DNA of 64,000 nt from Mantis religiosa (GCA_030765055.1 CM060953.1:178166709-178230708), one strand, 5' to 3'. Positions 32,279 to 45,860 are shown, numbered from the stretch's first letter. Numbers and translations are program-made. The notes: generated from the sequence alone by a model not told the origin.

Positions 32279-33018
32279 TGTACACTAAGCTTAATTGACT
32301 GAGTGAGCGAGCCATATTGTTGGCAAACAATACATTAACAATGACCTCAATGCGACCATTCAGAATTTTCTTCCTGGGTTGTTGCCTTCATAGAAATCAT
32401 GGACACAGTTATTAACTACAATGAAGTGGTCAACTATTCCACAGAGTTTTTAAATTTATTAGAATTGCCTGGACTACCACCTCAAAATTTAGAATTAACA
32501 GTAGAATCATTTGTGATCATTAACCAACCACGACTGTGCACTGAAACGAGACTAACTGTAAAAGAGCTAATGAATAACGTTATTGAGGCAACAATCATTA
32601 AGGGAAAGTACAAAGGTGAGCATATCTTGATCTCGCGCATTCCGATGATTCCAAGGGATATACCTTTAGCTTTCAAAAGTCTACAATATGCCGTGCGTTT
32701 GGTCTTTGCAATGATCATAAAAAGGTCGCAAGGCCAGTCGTTCGAAGTTTGCGGAATTAACTTGGAGTTTCCATGTTTCTCTCATGGACATACGTCGTGT
32801 ATACGTGCGTTGGAAAACCAGCATCTTTGTATACTTGCGCCCCAACAAAAAAAGAAAAGGTACCGTTCCTCAGAGGGCTTTAAATCGATTAATTTAATTG
32901 TATTTAAAGTTCAACCCCTCTTGCAGAATAAATAAATAAATGATACAAATTTGTTTTATTTGTATAGATAAGTTCATACAATTTGTATTGGTGGTACAAA
33001 GGTCACAGAGTCAGCTAG
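32279..33018 (+). pseudogene. Helitron helicase relic, array copy 1
   Basis: The longest array version: an open frame from 32399 runs MDTVINYNEVVNYSTE, LLELPGLPPQNLEL, LTVKELMNNVIEATI, then AFKSLQYAVRLVFAMIIKRS, the Q-rich QGQSFEVCGINLEF motif and FSHGHTSCIRAL, ending at 32935. In Helitron helicases the last block corresponds to a conserved C-terminal motif after the last helicase motifs. Only about 180 C-terminal residues exist, so it cannot act as a helicase. The element end is CTAG (33015-33018) followed by T. Confidence 0.75.
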
Positions 33019-33234
33019 TAAAATAATATTACTTCAGAGAGAGCTTAGTTGTTTGAAGTTTTCTCGTCAGATATTAGTGAAATCACGGACATTACGTTAT
33101 CTAAGTTTTAAAAGTAGAACACTTGATGGCAGCACCTTATATTCTACCATTTTTATCGGTTGTCCAAACCGGAAGGAAAATATTATTGCAATGAAGTACG
33201 GCGACTGTAATACACAACTACTGTTGCTTTTTTT

Positions 33235-33485
33235 TTCTTCTTCTTTTTTGTAATTTAAGTTCTCCAACTTTAAGTCATATCGGACGATGAATGAAATGGG
33301 TGCAGTGATGCTCAAATGAGCCCAGGTACCATAGAACTGAGAATTATACGACATTCGTCACTCAGGATAAAGGAAAACCCTGGAAAACTTATCGTGGGAA
33401 AAACTGACCGAGATTCGAACTAGGGATCTCTTGAACTTGAGACAGAAGCGTTACCTCTACATTACCGACGCGGTCACACCGAATG
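33235..33485 (-). repeat. tRNA-derived SINE, family 1 (antisense)
   Basis: Same site and orientation as 6230-6470. B-box complement GAGATTCGAACTAGG and end complement AAGTCATATCGGACGATG. Confidence 0.75.
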
Positions 33486-34096
33486 TTGATGGAAACTAAG
33501 GAATAATGTAGTTTCTTACGAGTATCGAGTAATTCTATAGCAATTTTCATTCTGATTGTCGAACACTACTCGCGTTTCGTGTGTTAAGATGTTTGCAGCA
33601 ATTAGTTGGAGGTTAGCATTTAATTTTATTGGAGCGAATGCAACTGATACATGAAAATAAACATTGTTACCACTGCCAAGGATAGCAGATGCTAAATACA
33701 GACCGTTATAGCGCTTTTATTAAATGTAGGTTCTAGATATCGTCTATAGAGGACGTTGTGGCGCTAGTCCTTACAGATGGCACCGGCTTTTTTCTCTTGA
33801 ACTTTGAAAAGAGGCTCAGAGATGGCAGCATAGGAAACATATTACAGTACTGGAAATGTAACTCATTTTCCGATGCTGCATATTAAATATTTAACAAATA
33901 ATTGCGTTTTTGCAAAGAGGATCCTATTGTGGAAGGGATAAGAGCAGCGATATTTCTTTTAATAAGGTATTTCAAGTTCCTGCACATATCCATCATTTCA
34001 GCAGGAAACAAAAGTCTCCAATTAGTTCTTTAAAAGCGGCACGCTTCTGGTTTTCGTCACAAATTATTTGAGCTATAGCTATATCAATTTTTGGAG

Positions 34097-34124
34097 CCCA
34101 GGATAGCGTTCGCTGTATCCTGGG
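34097..34124 (+). repeat. Variant stem-loop
   Basis: CCCAGGATAGCG and CGCTGTATCCTGGG pair except for a two-base bulge, around a TT loop. The changes from the main type (CCGGG to CCAGG and CCCGG to CCTGG) occur together in both arms. Confidence 0.8.
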
Positions 34125-34500
34125 ATAATCAATATATTTATACTTGGGGCCAAGGTACCCTCCTCACGCGTCAGACGCACCCGTTTATAAATTCATTCCG
34201 ATCTTCAACATCATCGACCATAATTTGTACCAGCTCCTCTCTTTGGCAAGACCCTGCAATCTCCAATATCATTACAACTTTCATTAAAAAATACTTGCCA
34301 TCAGGAGCATCATTCACAATCTTTGTTAGATCCCTTCTCGAAGATACTTTTGACTTCTTTGGATGACGTCCAACATTTTTGCTATTTTAAGAACCACACT
34401 ATCTTAGGAAAACTTCCCATATAAATTCCATTATTTAACTTTATCATTGTTTTTAGCATAAAAAATAAGACCGCTTTCTTTAACTCGTGCCAGATCACTT
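34125..34500 (-). pseudogene. DUF3504-like recombinase fragment, array copy 1
   Basis: As at 7110-7480: SSRRDLTKIVNDAPDGKYFL, KVVMILEIAGSCQREEL and VDDVEDRNEFI on the minus strand. The Arg-Glu-Glu motif is retained. Confidence 0.55.
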
Positions 34501-36327
34501 GTAAGAACGAAACTGAGAATGAACACACAGTTTTATCCTTACCACGTGTGTTGGAAGAGAGTTGAGACAGCTAATGGTTTGTTTTCCCTCTTCGTCGAAG
34601 GATTATAGTTTATGACCTTTTGGTTCTTGGAACTTGTGCAAGCACAGTCGTCCTAAGAATTATTGCAACTTTTAAAGTGCTTAAGGTGTAACCCATCACA
34701 CATAAACTACTCCGTTTTAATCAGCTTATTTAGTAAGCAATTCCCCAAAATATTTCCATTTCCACTTTAGAGTATAATTTTACAGGAGAAACAGCTTCGT
34801 TGTGAAATTTATTTTTGGTTTTTCCAGGTTTCCGGCATATAGGGCATCCGAGCTAACACTCGAGTTGATCCGTACAGCAGAGAAATTTGAACTCCATATA
34901 AATTTTCCAAGCGTTGTTTGACTTCAAAATCCAGTCCAAAGGTCATTTTAAACATTATAAACACTAATAAGTAAGAAATAATTGAATTCGCAAACTGTTC
35001 AAAATTCAGAGAAAATAAGCTACCTCATAATTTTTTCATTAAAATATCCCATATCATCCGTATATAGGAAACAAAATCCAACCTAATTTAAACCCAAAAA
35101 CTGGCTGACCGCGTAACAGAAACTTCGGGCTGTGTGCAGCCTGCCAGTGCAGTATTGTGTGTTAATGGAAAAGAGTCCTTTGAGAAAAATATGTAGATAA
35201 CCAAACGTGTCTTTCAACCGGTCGTAAATCACTAATTAATAACTTCCATTTATCCGACAAACGAAATGTTCACAAAATGTATTATTTTAATACACACACA
35301 GGATTTCCTGGAACAATTCTTGAGAATATCCCTTCAGCTGCTCTTAAAGCATGAATTGTAGACTTCTGCTTCTGCACAAAATTTAAATGCCTTGTTAAAA
35401 CAAATGGCACTCCTCTTATCCCTTCCATAATATGATTATCTTGAGAACACGTAACTATTTTGTAAGTATTGAAGGTACATCATCCGATATCAAATTACAC
35501 TTCTAAGTACCGTATGTTTCCTGTGCTGCCATCTCTGAGTTTCGTCTCAAAGTTCAAGAGAAGGGAGAAACCGCTGACTGTAAGTACTAGCGCCAGAATC
35601 TGCTCTATCGGGGATATGTACAACCTACATACGTCAACCTGAATCCCCTATATAATCTGTATTTATTATATGCGACCTTCAGAAGTGTTAAAAATCGTTA
35701 TTTCCAAATAGCAGTTGCATTCGTTTCGATAAAAATGAAACACTGACCTCAAATTAATCGCTGCAAATTTCTTATCACACGAAACTCCAGTAGTGTTGGA
35801 TAATCTGAATGAGAATTGCTATCGAATTACTCGATACTCGTGAACAACTAAATTATTCCTTAGTTTCCATCAACATTCGGTGTGATTATAGTTGTCGTGC
35901 TTCAATGAGATATCTTCCTTCCGGTTTATACAACCGATAAGACTAGTAGAATCTAAAGTGCTTCCGCCGAGTGTACATCTTATGAAAAAATGATACCGTA
36001 GTTTCACATGCGAGTAATTCCAAACCGTTGTCAATTAACAGTTAATGCTGACATCTGACGAGAGATATTTAAACTACTAAGCGCTCCCAATGAATTAAAT
36101 CAATTTTTCCTTGGGGAATATACTTACCGGTTATCATGTAATTATGGCTTTGAAGGAATATGCAAATATATTAAATGGTGAGGGGAGTAAATTAAGAACA
36201 AGATATTGCTTAACTCATCTTAGGATTGCGTAACGTCAATACCCAGCAAGATTTACAATAACACTAGAAGGTAATTGTTCTTTCACATCAGTGGTGTGTA
36301 GCACGAGGTTAAACTCATTATCAATGC

Positions 36328-36428
36328 CATTTTTGGGATTTGAACCATGGATCTCTCACTCTCCGTCTGGTTGCTTTAAACACTGAGCTCGGCAGATTGG
36401 AAGTTCAAATCCAGTAAATGCCATTGAA
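36328..36428 (-). repeat. tRNA-like module (SINE head)
   Basis: Minus-strand B box GGTTCAAATCCC and a Leu-like region. The right edge (AGTTCAAATCCAGTAAATGG) repeats the B-box end in inverted orientation, so the module is itself a small foldback. Confidence 0.5.
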
Positions 36429-36835
36429 ATATTGAGCCTGGTTCTTTGTTTACAGTGATACTAATTATTTATTTGTAAGTTTAACCATGTAAATAAGGTT
36501 TATATCAGTACATAATTTAAGAAGATATCCAGAAAGAAGATAAATTAATCAATAAAATGGTTCATCAACTTAAAGTCATAGTGAATTTTGTAGCCTAAAT
36601 CGTACAGAATTGGAGTTGTACAAACAACAATAATATAAATTGAATTATTTAGTTTGGACTAAAAGTAAAGTTATACAAGCCTTCAGAACATATGACACAA
36701 TTAATGTGATGTGGCTGCATTTAGGATAGCCAGGTAAACTAGAAGAAAACAAGCGAAGTTCCAGAAGTGTCTCCCAGTAGAAGAGTTGTCCTTATATTTT
36801 GTGCAGATATAACTTTAATATAATTATTCATAATA

Positions 36836-37130
36836 TGTTCGTCCACGCCATAATTCATTTTCCCTAATTCTAATTGTTGTCTTAGAAAGAAAAAGGTCTT
36901 CATAAACAATATCAAACTTTGCTTTTATCTCCTCGCAAGTTTTCCCATCTAAAAGTAAAAAGCAAATCGCTGAACTATACTGCACTTTCTCCGTTATAAC
37001 AAATACACGTTGTACGACTCATTGAAATGTCTGTAAAATTCAAACAAACCTATGAACCAGCACCAAAATTGTTTTCACAATGGGTAACAAATGACAGTAC
37101 AGGATGATAGACACAAATTTCCCTTACCAA
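36836..37130 (-). pseudogene. mariner N-terminal fragment
   Basis: Minus-strand pieces match the leader and helix-turn-helix region of the mariner at 14397 (KTCEEIKAKFDIV-like, then LRQQLELGKMNYGVDE replacing the later part). Only about 300 bp remain, the rest being replaced by the AT-rich stretch. Confidence 0.65.
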
Positions 37131-37454
37131 CATCATAAATTTTGAAAGAGAGACCTTATTGAACCTTCATGTTATAATTTGTGCTGCCGTGTTATTACGT
37201 CAAATCTATGTTGGATTGAATCATTTTTTCTTCATAAGTCACTTCCCTTCTCGTGGAATTTATATCAATAAGTTTGCACATTGCTTCACAACCCAGTTGT
37301 ATAATTATCGGTAGTAAAATAACGTACAATTTGATCTGATTAAGTTGAGAAAGAGCGCTTTGTGGTTTGAAACTTTCTCGTCAGATTAATGCGAAATCGG
37401 GGACATAGTGTTATCTATGTTTTAGAAGTGGTACACTAGATGGCAGCTAATTAT

Positions 37455-37715
37455 ATTAACTTCAAATTAACGTCCTCAGTCGGTAGAGCAACTGCATGAG
37501 TTGAGGAACGTACCGAGTTCGATTACCAACAGGGGGGAAGATTTTTCTCCAACCAAGATGATTCCCCATCTTCCCCAGAGTGTGGAAGTATGAATGAGAG
37601 TGCGAATGTGTGTGTGATCTAATGATTAACGGAGGAAAATAAAAAATCACAACGTCTACAAGATAAGAGAATCGCGATGATACTATTGCAGTCAAAGGCG
37701 TGGTATAAATGTAAC
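37455..37715 (+). repeat. tRNA-derived SINE, family 2
   Basis: Head AGTCGGTAGAGCAACTGCAT with B box GAGTTCGATTACC; body CATCTTCCCCAGAGTGTGG. Confidence 0.75.
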
Positions 37716-38103
37716 AATAAAAACAATTACGTAGTTTGTAGATATGTCTTATAGAGCATATTCTGGCGCTAGATCTGTGTGATGGCAGTGTATGTCTTCT
37801 CTTGAGCTTTGAGAAGCGGTTCAGAGATGGCAGCATAGGAAACATATAAGAGTATAGGATATGTAACTCCATTTTCGATGAGGTAACCTTAAATATTCTC
37901 CAAATAATTGTATTTTGGCAAAGAACATCACATTATGCAGGGGATTAAATGAGTAATATTTCTTTTAACAAGGTATTTAAAGTTTGTGCACATATCGATC
38001 TTTTCAGCAGCAACACAGAAGTTTCCAACTACTGATTTAAAAACAGTAAGTTTTATTGCATTCAGCGGTATACGTCTCACTGTAATTTGTCAATTTTTGG
38101 AGT

Positions 38104-38131
38104 CCGGGATAGCGTCTGCGCTATATCCCGG
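38104..38131 (+). repeat. Conserved stem-loop
   Basis: CCGGGATAGCG and CGCTATATCCCGG around TCTG, identical to 4303-4330. Confidence 0.8.
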
Positions 38132-38304
38132 AGTAATTATAGTATTTACCATTTTGAAAAGTTTAAGGATGTTAAAGAAGGCAGCCTCTCTTTCTGAAGT
38201 TCAATATTTCATGTGTGCACTTTTCCCTCAATTCCAAGCAATTGAACCACCAATTAGCAGTAAACATATGTAATATCTGGAGAGGTAGGGTTAGACTGAA
38301 GAGA

Positions 38305-38538
38305 GACCGCCTCGGTAGTGTACATGGTAGCGCGTCTACCGCACGTTCAGGAGGCCCCGATTTCGAATCTTGGTCAGCGTGTGTTAGCTGGATAAGGCCC
38401 TTTCCGCGGTACTCCCTTATCCTAAAAGAGCAATGTCCGGTTACTCCAAGCTCTATGGACCCTGGATATTCATCTTCATTTCACCCTTCCATTCATCGTC
38501 CGAAATGACTTGGCGGACGTAAATGACAACAACAAAAA
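38305..38538 (+). repeat. tRNA-derived SINE, family 1
   Basis: As at 31795, with head GACCGCCTCGGTAGTG and A box TGGTAGCGCGTC. Confidence 0.75.
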
Positions 38539-38544
38539 CAGATG

Positions 38545-38640
38545 AATTCTAAAACCGGGATCTGAACCACTGAGCAGCAGGAGGAAGACAGAGAGATCCA
38601 TGGTTCAAATATCGCTATGACATTATACCTTTCCAAACCC
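38545..38640. repeat. Inverted tRNA-like module
   Basis: As at 32037, with small changes (GATCCATGGTTCAAATATCG). Confidence 0.5.
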
Positions 38641-38786
38641 CGTCCTACACCGCTAGTGTCAAACAATTAACTTTTGGTATTATCATAATTTCTGCTGGGC
38701 AGTGACATTACGACAACCCTAAGTTGAGTTAGCAATCTTTTTCTTCTTAATTTACTCCGCTCTGCATAGTTCAGGATATAACGAAA

Positions 38787-39516
38787 GTGTACACTAAGCA
38801 TAATTGACTGAGTGAACGAGGAATGTTGTTGGAAAACAATACATTAACAATGACCTCAATGCGACCACACAGAATTGTCTTCCGGGGTTGTTGCTTTCTT
38901 AGAAATCATGGACACAGTTATTAACCAGAACGAATTGGTCAACTATCCCACAGAGTTTTAAGCTTATTAAAATTGCCTGGACTACCAGCTCAAAATTTAG
39001 AATTAAAAGTAGAATCATTTGTGATCATTAACCAATCACGACTGTGCACTGAAACGAGACTAACTGTAAAAGAGCTAATGAATAACGTTATCTAGGCAAC
39101 AATCATTAAGGGAAAGTAGAAAGGTGAGCATATCTTGATCTCGCGCATTCCGATGATTCCAAGGGATTTACCTTTCGCTTTTAAACGTCTACGTTTGGTC
39201 TTTGCAATGATCATAAAAAAAGTCTCAGGGCCAGTCGTTCGAAGTTTGCGGAATTAACTTGGAGTTTCCATGTTTCTCTCATGGACATACGTCGTGTATA
39301 CGTGCGTCGGGAAACCATCATCCTTATATACTTGCGCCCCAACAAAAAAAGAAAAAAAGTACCGTTCCTCAGAGGGCTTTAATTGATTAATTTAATTGTA
39401 TTTAAAGTTCACTCCCACATGGAGAGTAAATAAATAAGTGATAAAAATTTGTTTTATTTATATAGATAAGTTCAGACCATTTGTATTGGTGGTACAAAGG
39501 TCAAGGAGTCAGCTAG
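38787..39516 (+). pseudogene. Helitron helicase relic, array copy 2
   Basis: Similar to 32279-33018, but with stops (for example in VINQNELVNYPTEF, after which the frame breaks, and TAG after MNNVI) and a small deletion near 39190. Ends CTAG 39513-39516 plus T. Confidence 0.7.
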
Positions 39517-39734
39517 TAAAATAATATTACTTCAGAGAGAGCTTAGTGGTTTGAAGTTTTCTCGTCAGATATTAGTGAAATCACGGACATTACGTTATCT
39601 ATGTTTCAGAAGTAGAACACTTGATGGCAGCGCCTTACATTCAACCATTTTTATCAGTTGTACAAACCGGAAGGAAAATATTATTGCAATGAAGTACGGC
39701 AACTGTAATACACTACTACTGTTGCTTTTTTTCT

Positions 39735-39972
39735 TCTTTTTTGTAATTTACGTTCTCCAACTTTATGTCATATCGGACGATGAATGAAATGGGTGCAGTG
39801 TGCTCAAATGAGGCCAGGGTCCATAGAGCTGAGAATTACCGACATTCGTCTCTCAGGATAAAGGAAAACCCAAGAAAAACTTATCGTGGGAAAAACTGAC
39901 CGAGATTCGCACTGGGGACCTCCTTAACGTGCGACAGACGCGTTACCATCTACACTACCGACGCGGTACACC
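39735..39972 (-). repeat. tRNA-derived SINE, family 1 (antisense)
   Basis: Same site and orientation as in the other copies. Confidence 0.7.
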
Positions 39973-40585
39973 GAATGTTGATGGAAACTAAGGAATAATG
40001 TAGTTTCTTACGAGTATCGAGTAATTCTATAGCAATTTTCATTCTGATTGTCGAACACTACTCGCCTTTCGTGTGTTAAGATGTTTACAGCAATTAGTTG
40101 GAAGTTAGCATTTAATTTTATTGGAGCGAATGTAACTGATACATGAAAATAAACGTTGTTACCACTGCCAAGGATAGCAGATGCTAAATACAGACCATTA
40201 TAGCGCGTTTATTAAATGTAGGTTCTAGATATCGCCTATAGAGGACGTTGTGGCGCTAGTTCTTAGAGATAGCACCGGCTTTTTTCTCTTGAACTTTGAG
40301 AATAGGCTCAGAGATGGCAGCATAGGAAACATATTAGAGTACTGGAAATGTAATTCATTTTCTGATGCTGTATATTTAATATTTAACAAATAATTGCGTT
40401 TTCACAAAGATGATCCTATTGTGGAGGGGATAAGAGTAATGATATTATTTTAAATAAGGTATTTCAAGTTTTTGCACATATCGATCTTTTCACCAGGAAA
40501 CAAAAGTTTCCAATTAGTTCTTTAAAAGCGGCACGCTTCTAGTTTTCGTCACAAATTAATTGATGTCTATATCGAATTTTTTGAG

Positions 40586-40613
40586 CCCAGGATAGCGTTC
40601 GCTGTATCCTGGG
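40586..40613 (+). repeat. Variant stem-loop
   Basis: CCCAGGATAGCG and CGCTGTATCCTGGG, identical to 34097-34124. Confidence 0.8.
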
Positions 40614-40985
40614 ATAATCAATATATTAATACTTGGGGGCAAGTTACCCTCGTCACACGTAAGACAAACCCGATTATAAATTCACTCCGATTTTCAACAT
40701 CATCGACCATAATTTTTAGCAGCTCCTTTCTTTGTCAAGACCCTGCAATCTCCAATATCATTACCACTTTCATTAAAAAATACTTGCCATCAGGAGCTTC
40801 ATTCACAATATTTGTTAGATCCCTTCTCGAAGATACTTTTGATTTCTTCGGATGACATCCAACATTTTTGCTATTTTAAGAAGCACACTATATTAGGAAA
40901 ACTTGCCATATAAATTCCATTATTTAACTTTATCGTTGTTTTTATGATATAAAATAAGACCGTTTTCTTTAACTCATGTCAGATC
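40614..40985 (-). pseudogene. DUF3504-like recombinase fragment, array copy 2
   Basis: Minus-strand fragment as at 34125, more broken (a Ser codon replaces part of the REEL neighbourhood and a frameshift precedes the stem-loop). Confidence 0.5.
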
Positions 40986-42169
40986 ACTTGTAAGAACGAA
41001 ACTGAGAATGAACACACTACAAAACAGTTGTATCCTTACCACGTGTGTTGGAAGAGAGTTGAGAGAGCTAATGGTTTGTTTACCCTTTTCGTCGAAGGAT
41101 TATAGTTTATGATCTTTTTGTTCTTGGAACTTGTGCAAGCACAGTCGTCCTAAGAATTATTGCACCTTTTAAAATATGTAAGTTGTAACCCATTACACAT
41201 AAACTACTCTGTTTTAATCAGCTTATTTAGTGAGCAATTCCCCAAAATATTTCCATTTCCACTTTAGAGTATAATTTTACAGGAGAAACAGCTTCCTTGT
41301 TAAATTTATTTTCGGTTTTTCCAGGGTTTCAGGATATAAGGGCACCCGAACTAACACTCGAGTTGATCCGTACAGCAGAGAAAGTTGAACTCCATATAAA
41401 TCTTCCAAGCGCTGTTTGCCTTCAAAATCAAGCCCAAAGATCATTTTAAACGTTATGAACACTAATAAGTAAGAAATAATTGAATTTGCACCCTGTTCGA
41501 AATTCAGAGTAAATAAGCTACCTCATAATTTTTTCATTAAAATAGCCCACATCATCCGTATATAGGAAACAAAATCCAACCTAATTTAAACCCAAAAGCT
41601 GTCTGGCCGCGTAACAGAAACTTCGGGCTGTGATCGGCCTGCAAGTGCACTATTGTGTGTTAATGGAAAAAAGTCCCATGAGAAAATCATGTAGATAACC
41701 AAACGTGTCTTTCCACCGGTCTTAGATCACTAATTAATAACTTCCTTTTATCCGATAAACGAAAGGTTCACAAAATGTATTATTTTAACATACACACAGG
41801 ATTTCCTGGAACATTATTTAAGAATACTTTTCCAGCTGCTCTTAAAGCATGAGTTGGAGACTTCTACTTCGCTTGTGAACTGATCCATATGTACACAAAA
41901 TGTAAATACATTGTTAAAAGAAATACCAATATTTATATCCCTTCCATAATATGATGCTCTTGAGAAAGCATATCTATTGTGTAATTATTGATGAATGCAT
42001 CATTCGAAAATCAATTACATTTCTAAGCACTGTATTAGGTTTCCTATGCTGCCATCTCTGAATTTCGTATCAAAATTGAAGAGAAGGAAGACACTGCCAT
42101 CTGTAAGAACTAGCGCCAGAATATGCTCTATCGGTGATATCAACAACCTAAATGACAAGATAAGAAAGT

Positions 42170-43150
42170 ACTGCACTTGGGGTTAAAATTCACTTCTTTT
42201 ATTTTTACATTTCACTGTAACGTCATCCCTATAGATTACAAATATATAGTTTAAATAAAAAGTTCATTGGATCAATATTTTATAACTAATTATATTATTG
42301 GGTGTTAAGTTTTTGCCACGCGCCTTTTTGTAAACCATCACAAAATCGATCATAACTTCTGTAATACTGAACAGATAATTCTGAACTTGGCCTTGTCTTG
42401 TAATGAATCTTCCAAACTTTCTGCTGGTACCACTGCAACTCCAGTGATGCTAGTTTTTCTTTTGTCTTTGGCTGTGTATGTGAACAGTTATTTGTTCTTA
42501 ATAAAATTTTGTATATGGGTAGGCCAAAAACATTTCGAAAGAGAAAGCTTATAGGCAATCCTTTTACTAAACATATAAAAGCAAATGTAGAAAACATAAA
42601 TTGAATAGAGAATGAAGCCACGTGTAATATTGAGGTTAGTAGGCCCAGTTCACACTATACATGTGCTAATCATGATCTTATCATATACAGAGATTGATGA
42701 GCAAATAAAATGGTTGAAGAACTGGCCAAGAAGAGAAGAAAAATGAAGAGGAACTTGAAAAGAACAAGTGAGAATACAGAGGGTCAAGACTATGCAGCAG
42801 GAATGTTCTGGCTCATGTGAGAAGTCAGTTCAATATATAACTTTTAAAGCTGTTTTTCTCGGTTTCACAGTTTTTCAGGTTCTGGTACACTTTTTTAAAA
42901 CCTAATCAACCAAAACATATGCGTTTTTGTGTCTACTAAGCATACTTATAAGAATAATAAAAAATGAAGGATTTTCCCCCGATACTTAATACTTATTTTA
43001 AGAAAAAATTCTGATATTTCAGTGTTTTTTTTTCTTACAACAGCTAAAAAATTATAACAATTTATCAGTACAAAATTTTCAAATAATAATAGATAATATT
43101 AAATAGAAATGCTTTAAGAACATGCCTGTAAATTTTCATGTATATATCAG
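42170..43150. other. Unique insertion inside array copy 2
   Basis: The sequence is unlike anything else in the window. A 108-codon minus-strand frame (42295-42621) has no recognisable domain. On the plus strand a short frame from 42514 begins MGRPKTFRKRKLIGNPFTKH, basic and faintly like the start of some insect transposon-encoded proteins, but it stops after about 30 codons. It is probably a decayed element; the class is unknown. Confidence 0.4.
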
Positions 43151-45087
43151 TAATAATTTCTTAGTAATGTGTTAATAAGGTTTATATCACTACATAATTT
43201 GGGAAGATATTCAGAAATAAATTATATTAAGCAATAAAACGGTTCATTAATTTAGGTTATAATAGTTATGTTTAATTTTGTATCCTACGTCGTACAGAAC
43301 TGGAGTTATACAAGCAAAAATAATATAAATTCAATTATTTAGTTTGGACTAAAATAAAGTTGTGCACGTGTTTAGAATATATGACATAAATAATGTGATG
43401 TGTACTGCACTTAGGATAGTCAGGATTACTAACAGAAAACAAGGGAAGTTCCAGAAATGTTCCCCATTAGAAGAGTTGCACTTACATTCTGTTCGGATAT
43501 CACTTTAATACTTTTATTCATAGCTTTTAAAACCATAAAGTGGATATGTTTACAGTACGTTAATGGGACAAACAAAAGTAACGTAGGTTGTAGATATCTC
43601 CTATAGAGCACACTTTGGTGCTAGTTCTTACAGATAGCAATGCATTGCTTCTCTTGTACTTTCAGAAAAAGTTCGCAGATGGCAGCATGGGAAATATGTT
43701 ACAGTTTTAGAGAGGTAACTCGTTTTCCAAAGGAGTATACTTAGATATTTACTAAATAACTGTGTTTTCGTAAATAAAGTCACATTACGGAGGGGACAAA
43801 AGAGTGATATTTATTTTAACGAGGTATCTAAAACTTGTGCACCTATCGATCATTCCAGCAGCAAAACGAAAGTCTCCAATTAGTACTTTAAGTGCAGTAC
43901 GGCATGGAATGGTAGACTTCAGAATTTAGGAAAAACACAGGAAGTTACGAAACCTGTCTTTCAACCGGTCGTAAGTCACTAATTAATAACTTCCATTTAT
44001 CCAATAAACGAAATGTTCACAAAATGTATTATTTTAATATACACACGGGAGATCCTGGCACAATACTTGAGAATATCCTTTCAGCTGCATTTAAAGTATG
44101 AATGGGAGACTTCTGCTTCGCTTGTGAAATGATCCATTTGTGCACAAAATTTAAATACCTTGTTAAAACAAATGGCACTCCTCTTATCCCGTCCATAAAA
44201 TGATGCTCTTGAGAAAACGTAACTATTTTTTAAGTATTGAATACATCATCGGCAACCAAATTACACTTCTAGGTACCGTATGTTTCCTGTGCTGCCATCT
44301 CTCAGTTTCGTCTCAAAGTTCAAGAGAAGGGAGAAACCGCTTTCTGTAAGTACTAGCGCCAGAATCTGCTCCATCGGGGATATCTACAACCTGCATACGA
44401 CAATCTGAATCCCCTTAATAATCTGTATTTATTATCTGCGACCTTCAGAAGAGGTAAAAATCGTTATTTTCAAATAGCAGTGCATTCGCTTCGATAAAAA
44501 TGAAACACTGACAACCAAGTAATCGCTGCAAATTTCTTATCACCCGAAACTCAAGTAGTGTTCCACAATATGAATGAGAATTGCTATCGAATTACTCGAT
44601 ACTCGTGAACAACTAAATTATTCCTTAGTTTCCATCAACATTCGGTGTGATTATAGCTGTCGTGCCTCAATGCGATTACTTCCTACCGGTTCATACAACC
44701 GATAAGACTAGTAGAATCTAAAGTGCTGCCGTCAAGTGTCCAACTTCTGAAACAATAATACGGTAGTTTCACATACGAGTAATTCCAAGTCATTGTGAAT
44801 TAACAGTTAATGCTGACATCTGACGAGAAATTTTTAAACTACTAAGCGCTCCCTGTGAACTAAATCAATTTGTCCATGGGAGAATATACTTACCGGTTAT
44901 CATGTAACTATGGCTTTGAAGGAATATGCAAATTTATTAAATGGGGAGGAGAGTAAATGAAGAACAAGAAATTGCTTAACTCAACTTAGGACTGCGTAAC
45001 GTCACTGCCCAGTAAGATATACAATAACACTAGAAAGTAATTGTTCTTTCACATTAGCGGAGTGTAGCACGAGGTTAAAACATTATC

Positions 45088-45193
45088 AATGACATTACTG
45101 GGATTTGAACCAGGGATCTCTCACTCTCCGTCTGGTTGCTTTAAACACTGAGCTCGGCAGATTGGACGTTCAAATCCAGTAAATGGCAATGAA
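45088..45193 (-). repeat. tRNA-like module (SINE head)
   Basis: As at 36328; CATTACTGGGATTTGAACC on the left and GTTCAAATCCAGTAAATGG on the right. Confidence 0.5.
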
Positions 45194-45589
45194 TTATTCA
45201 GCCTGATTCTTCGTTTACAGTGATACTAATTATTCATTTGTAAGTTTAACCGTGTTAATAAGGTTTATATCCGTACATAATTTAAGACGATATCCAGAAA
45301 GAAGATAAATTAATCAATAAAATGGTTCATCAGCTTAAGTCAGAGTGAATTTTGGAGCCTATATCGTACAGAACTGGAGTTGTACAAACAAAAATAATGT
45401 AAATTCAATTATTTAGTTTGAACTGAAAGTAAAGTTATACAAGTGTTTAGAACATATGACACAAATAATGTGATGTGACTCCATTTAGGATAGCTAGGTA
45501 TACTAGAAGAAAATAAGCGAAGTTCCAGAAGTGTTTCCCAGTAGAAGTGTTGTACTTATATTTTGTGCAGATATTACTTTAATATAATT

Positions 45590-45860
45590 ATTCATAATAT
45601 GTTCGTCCACGCCATAATTCATTTTTCCTAATTCTATTTGTTGTCTTAGAAGGCAAAAGGTCTTCATAAAAATATCCAATTTTGCTTTTATCTCCTCGCA
45701 AGTTTCCCATCTAAAAGTAAAAGGAAAATCACTGAACGATACTGCACTTTCTCCATTATAACAAATACACGTTGAACGACTCATTGAAATGTCTGTAAAA
45801 TCCAAACAAATCTATGAACGCGCACAAAAATTGTTTTCAAAACATGTGACAAATGACAGT
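45590..45860 (-). pseudogene. mariner N-terminal fragment
   Basis: The minus strand reads MSRSTCICYNGESAVSFSD, then in another frame ETCEEIKAKLDIF and LGKMNYGVDEHIM. It is a short piece of the mariner helix-turn-helix region, as in copy 1. Confidence 0.65.

Larger units (their letters stand above)
31603..38103 (+). repeat. Composite repeat, complete copy 1 of the direct array
   Basis: Stem-loop to stem-loop distance is 6501 bp. The copy carries all parts in order: SINE 1, inverted tRNA-like module, Helitron tail, half-unit with antisense SINE, variant stem-loop, antisense recombinase fragment, a stretch of unknown origin (about 34500-35350), inverted half-unit (about 35360-36120), tRNA-like module, AT-rich stretch, mariner fragment, and half-unit with a family 2 SINE. 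Confidence 0.8.

Noticed and set aside
41277..41462. Minus-strand ORF (FKMIFGLDFEGKQRLEDLYG...) after the recombinase fragment
   Set aside because: Partly open in other monomers but with no recognisable domain or start context; treated as repeat sequence.
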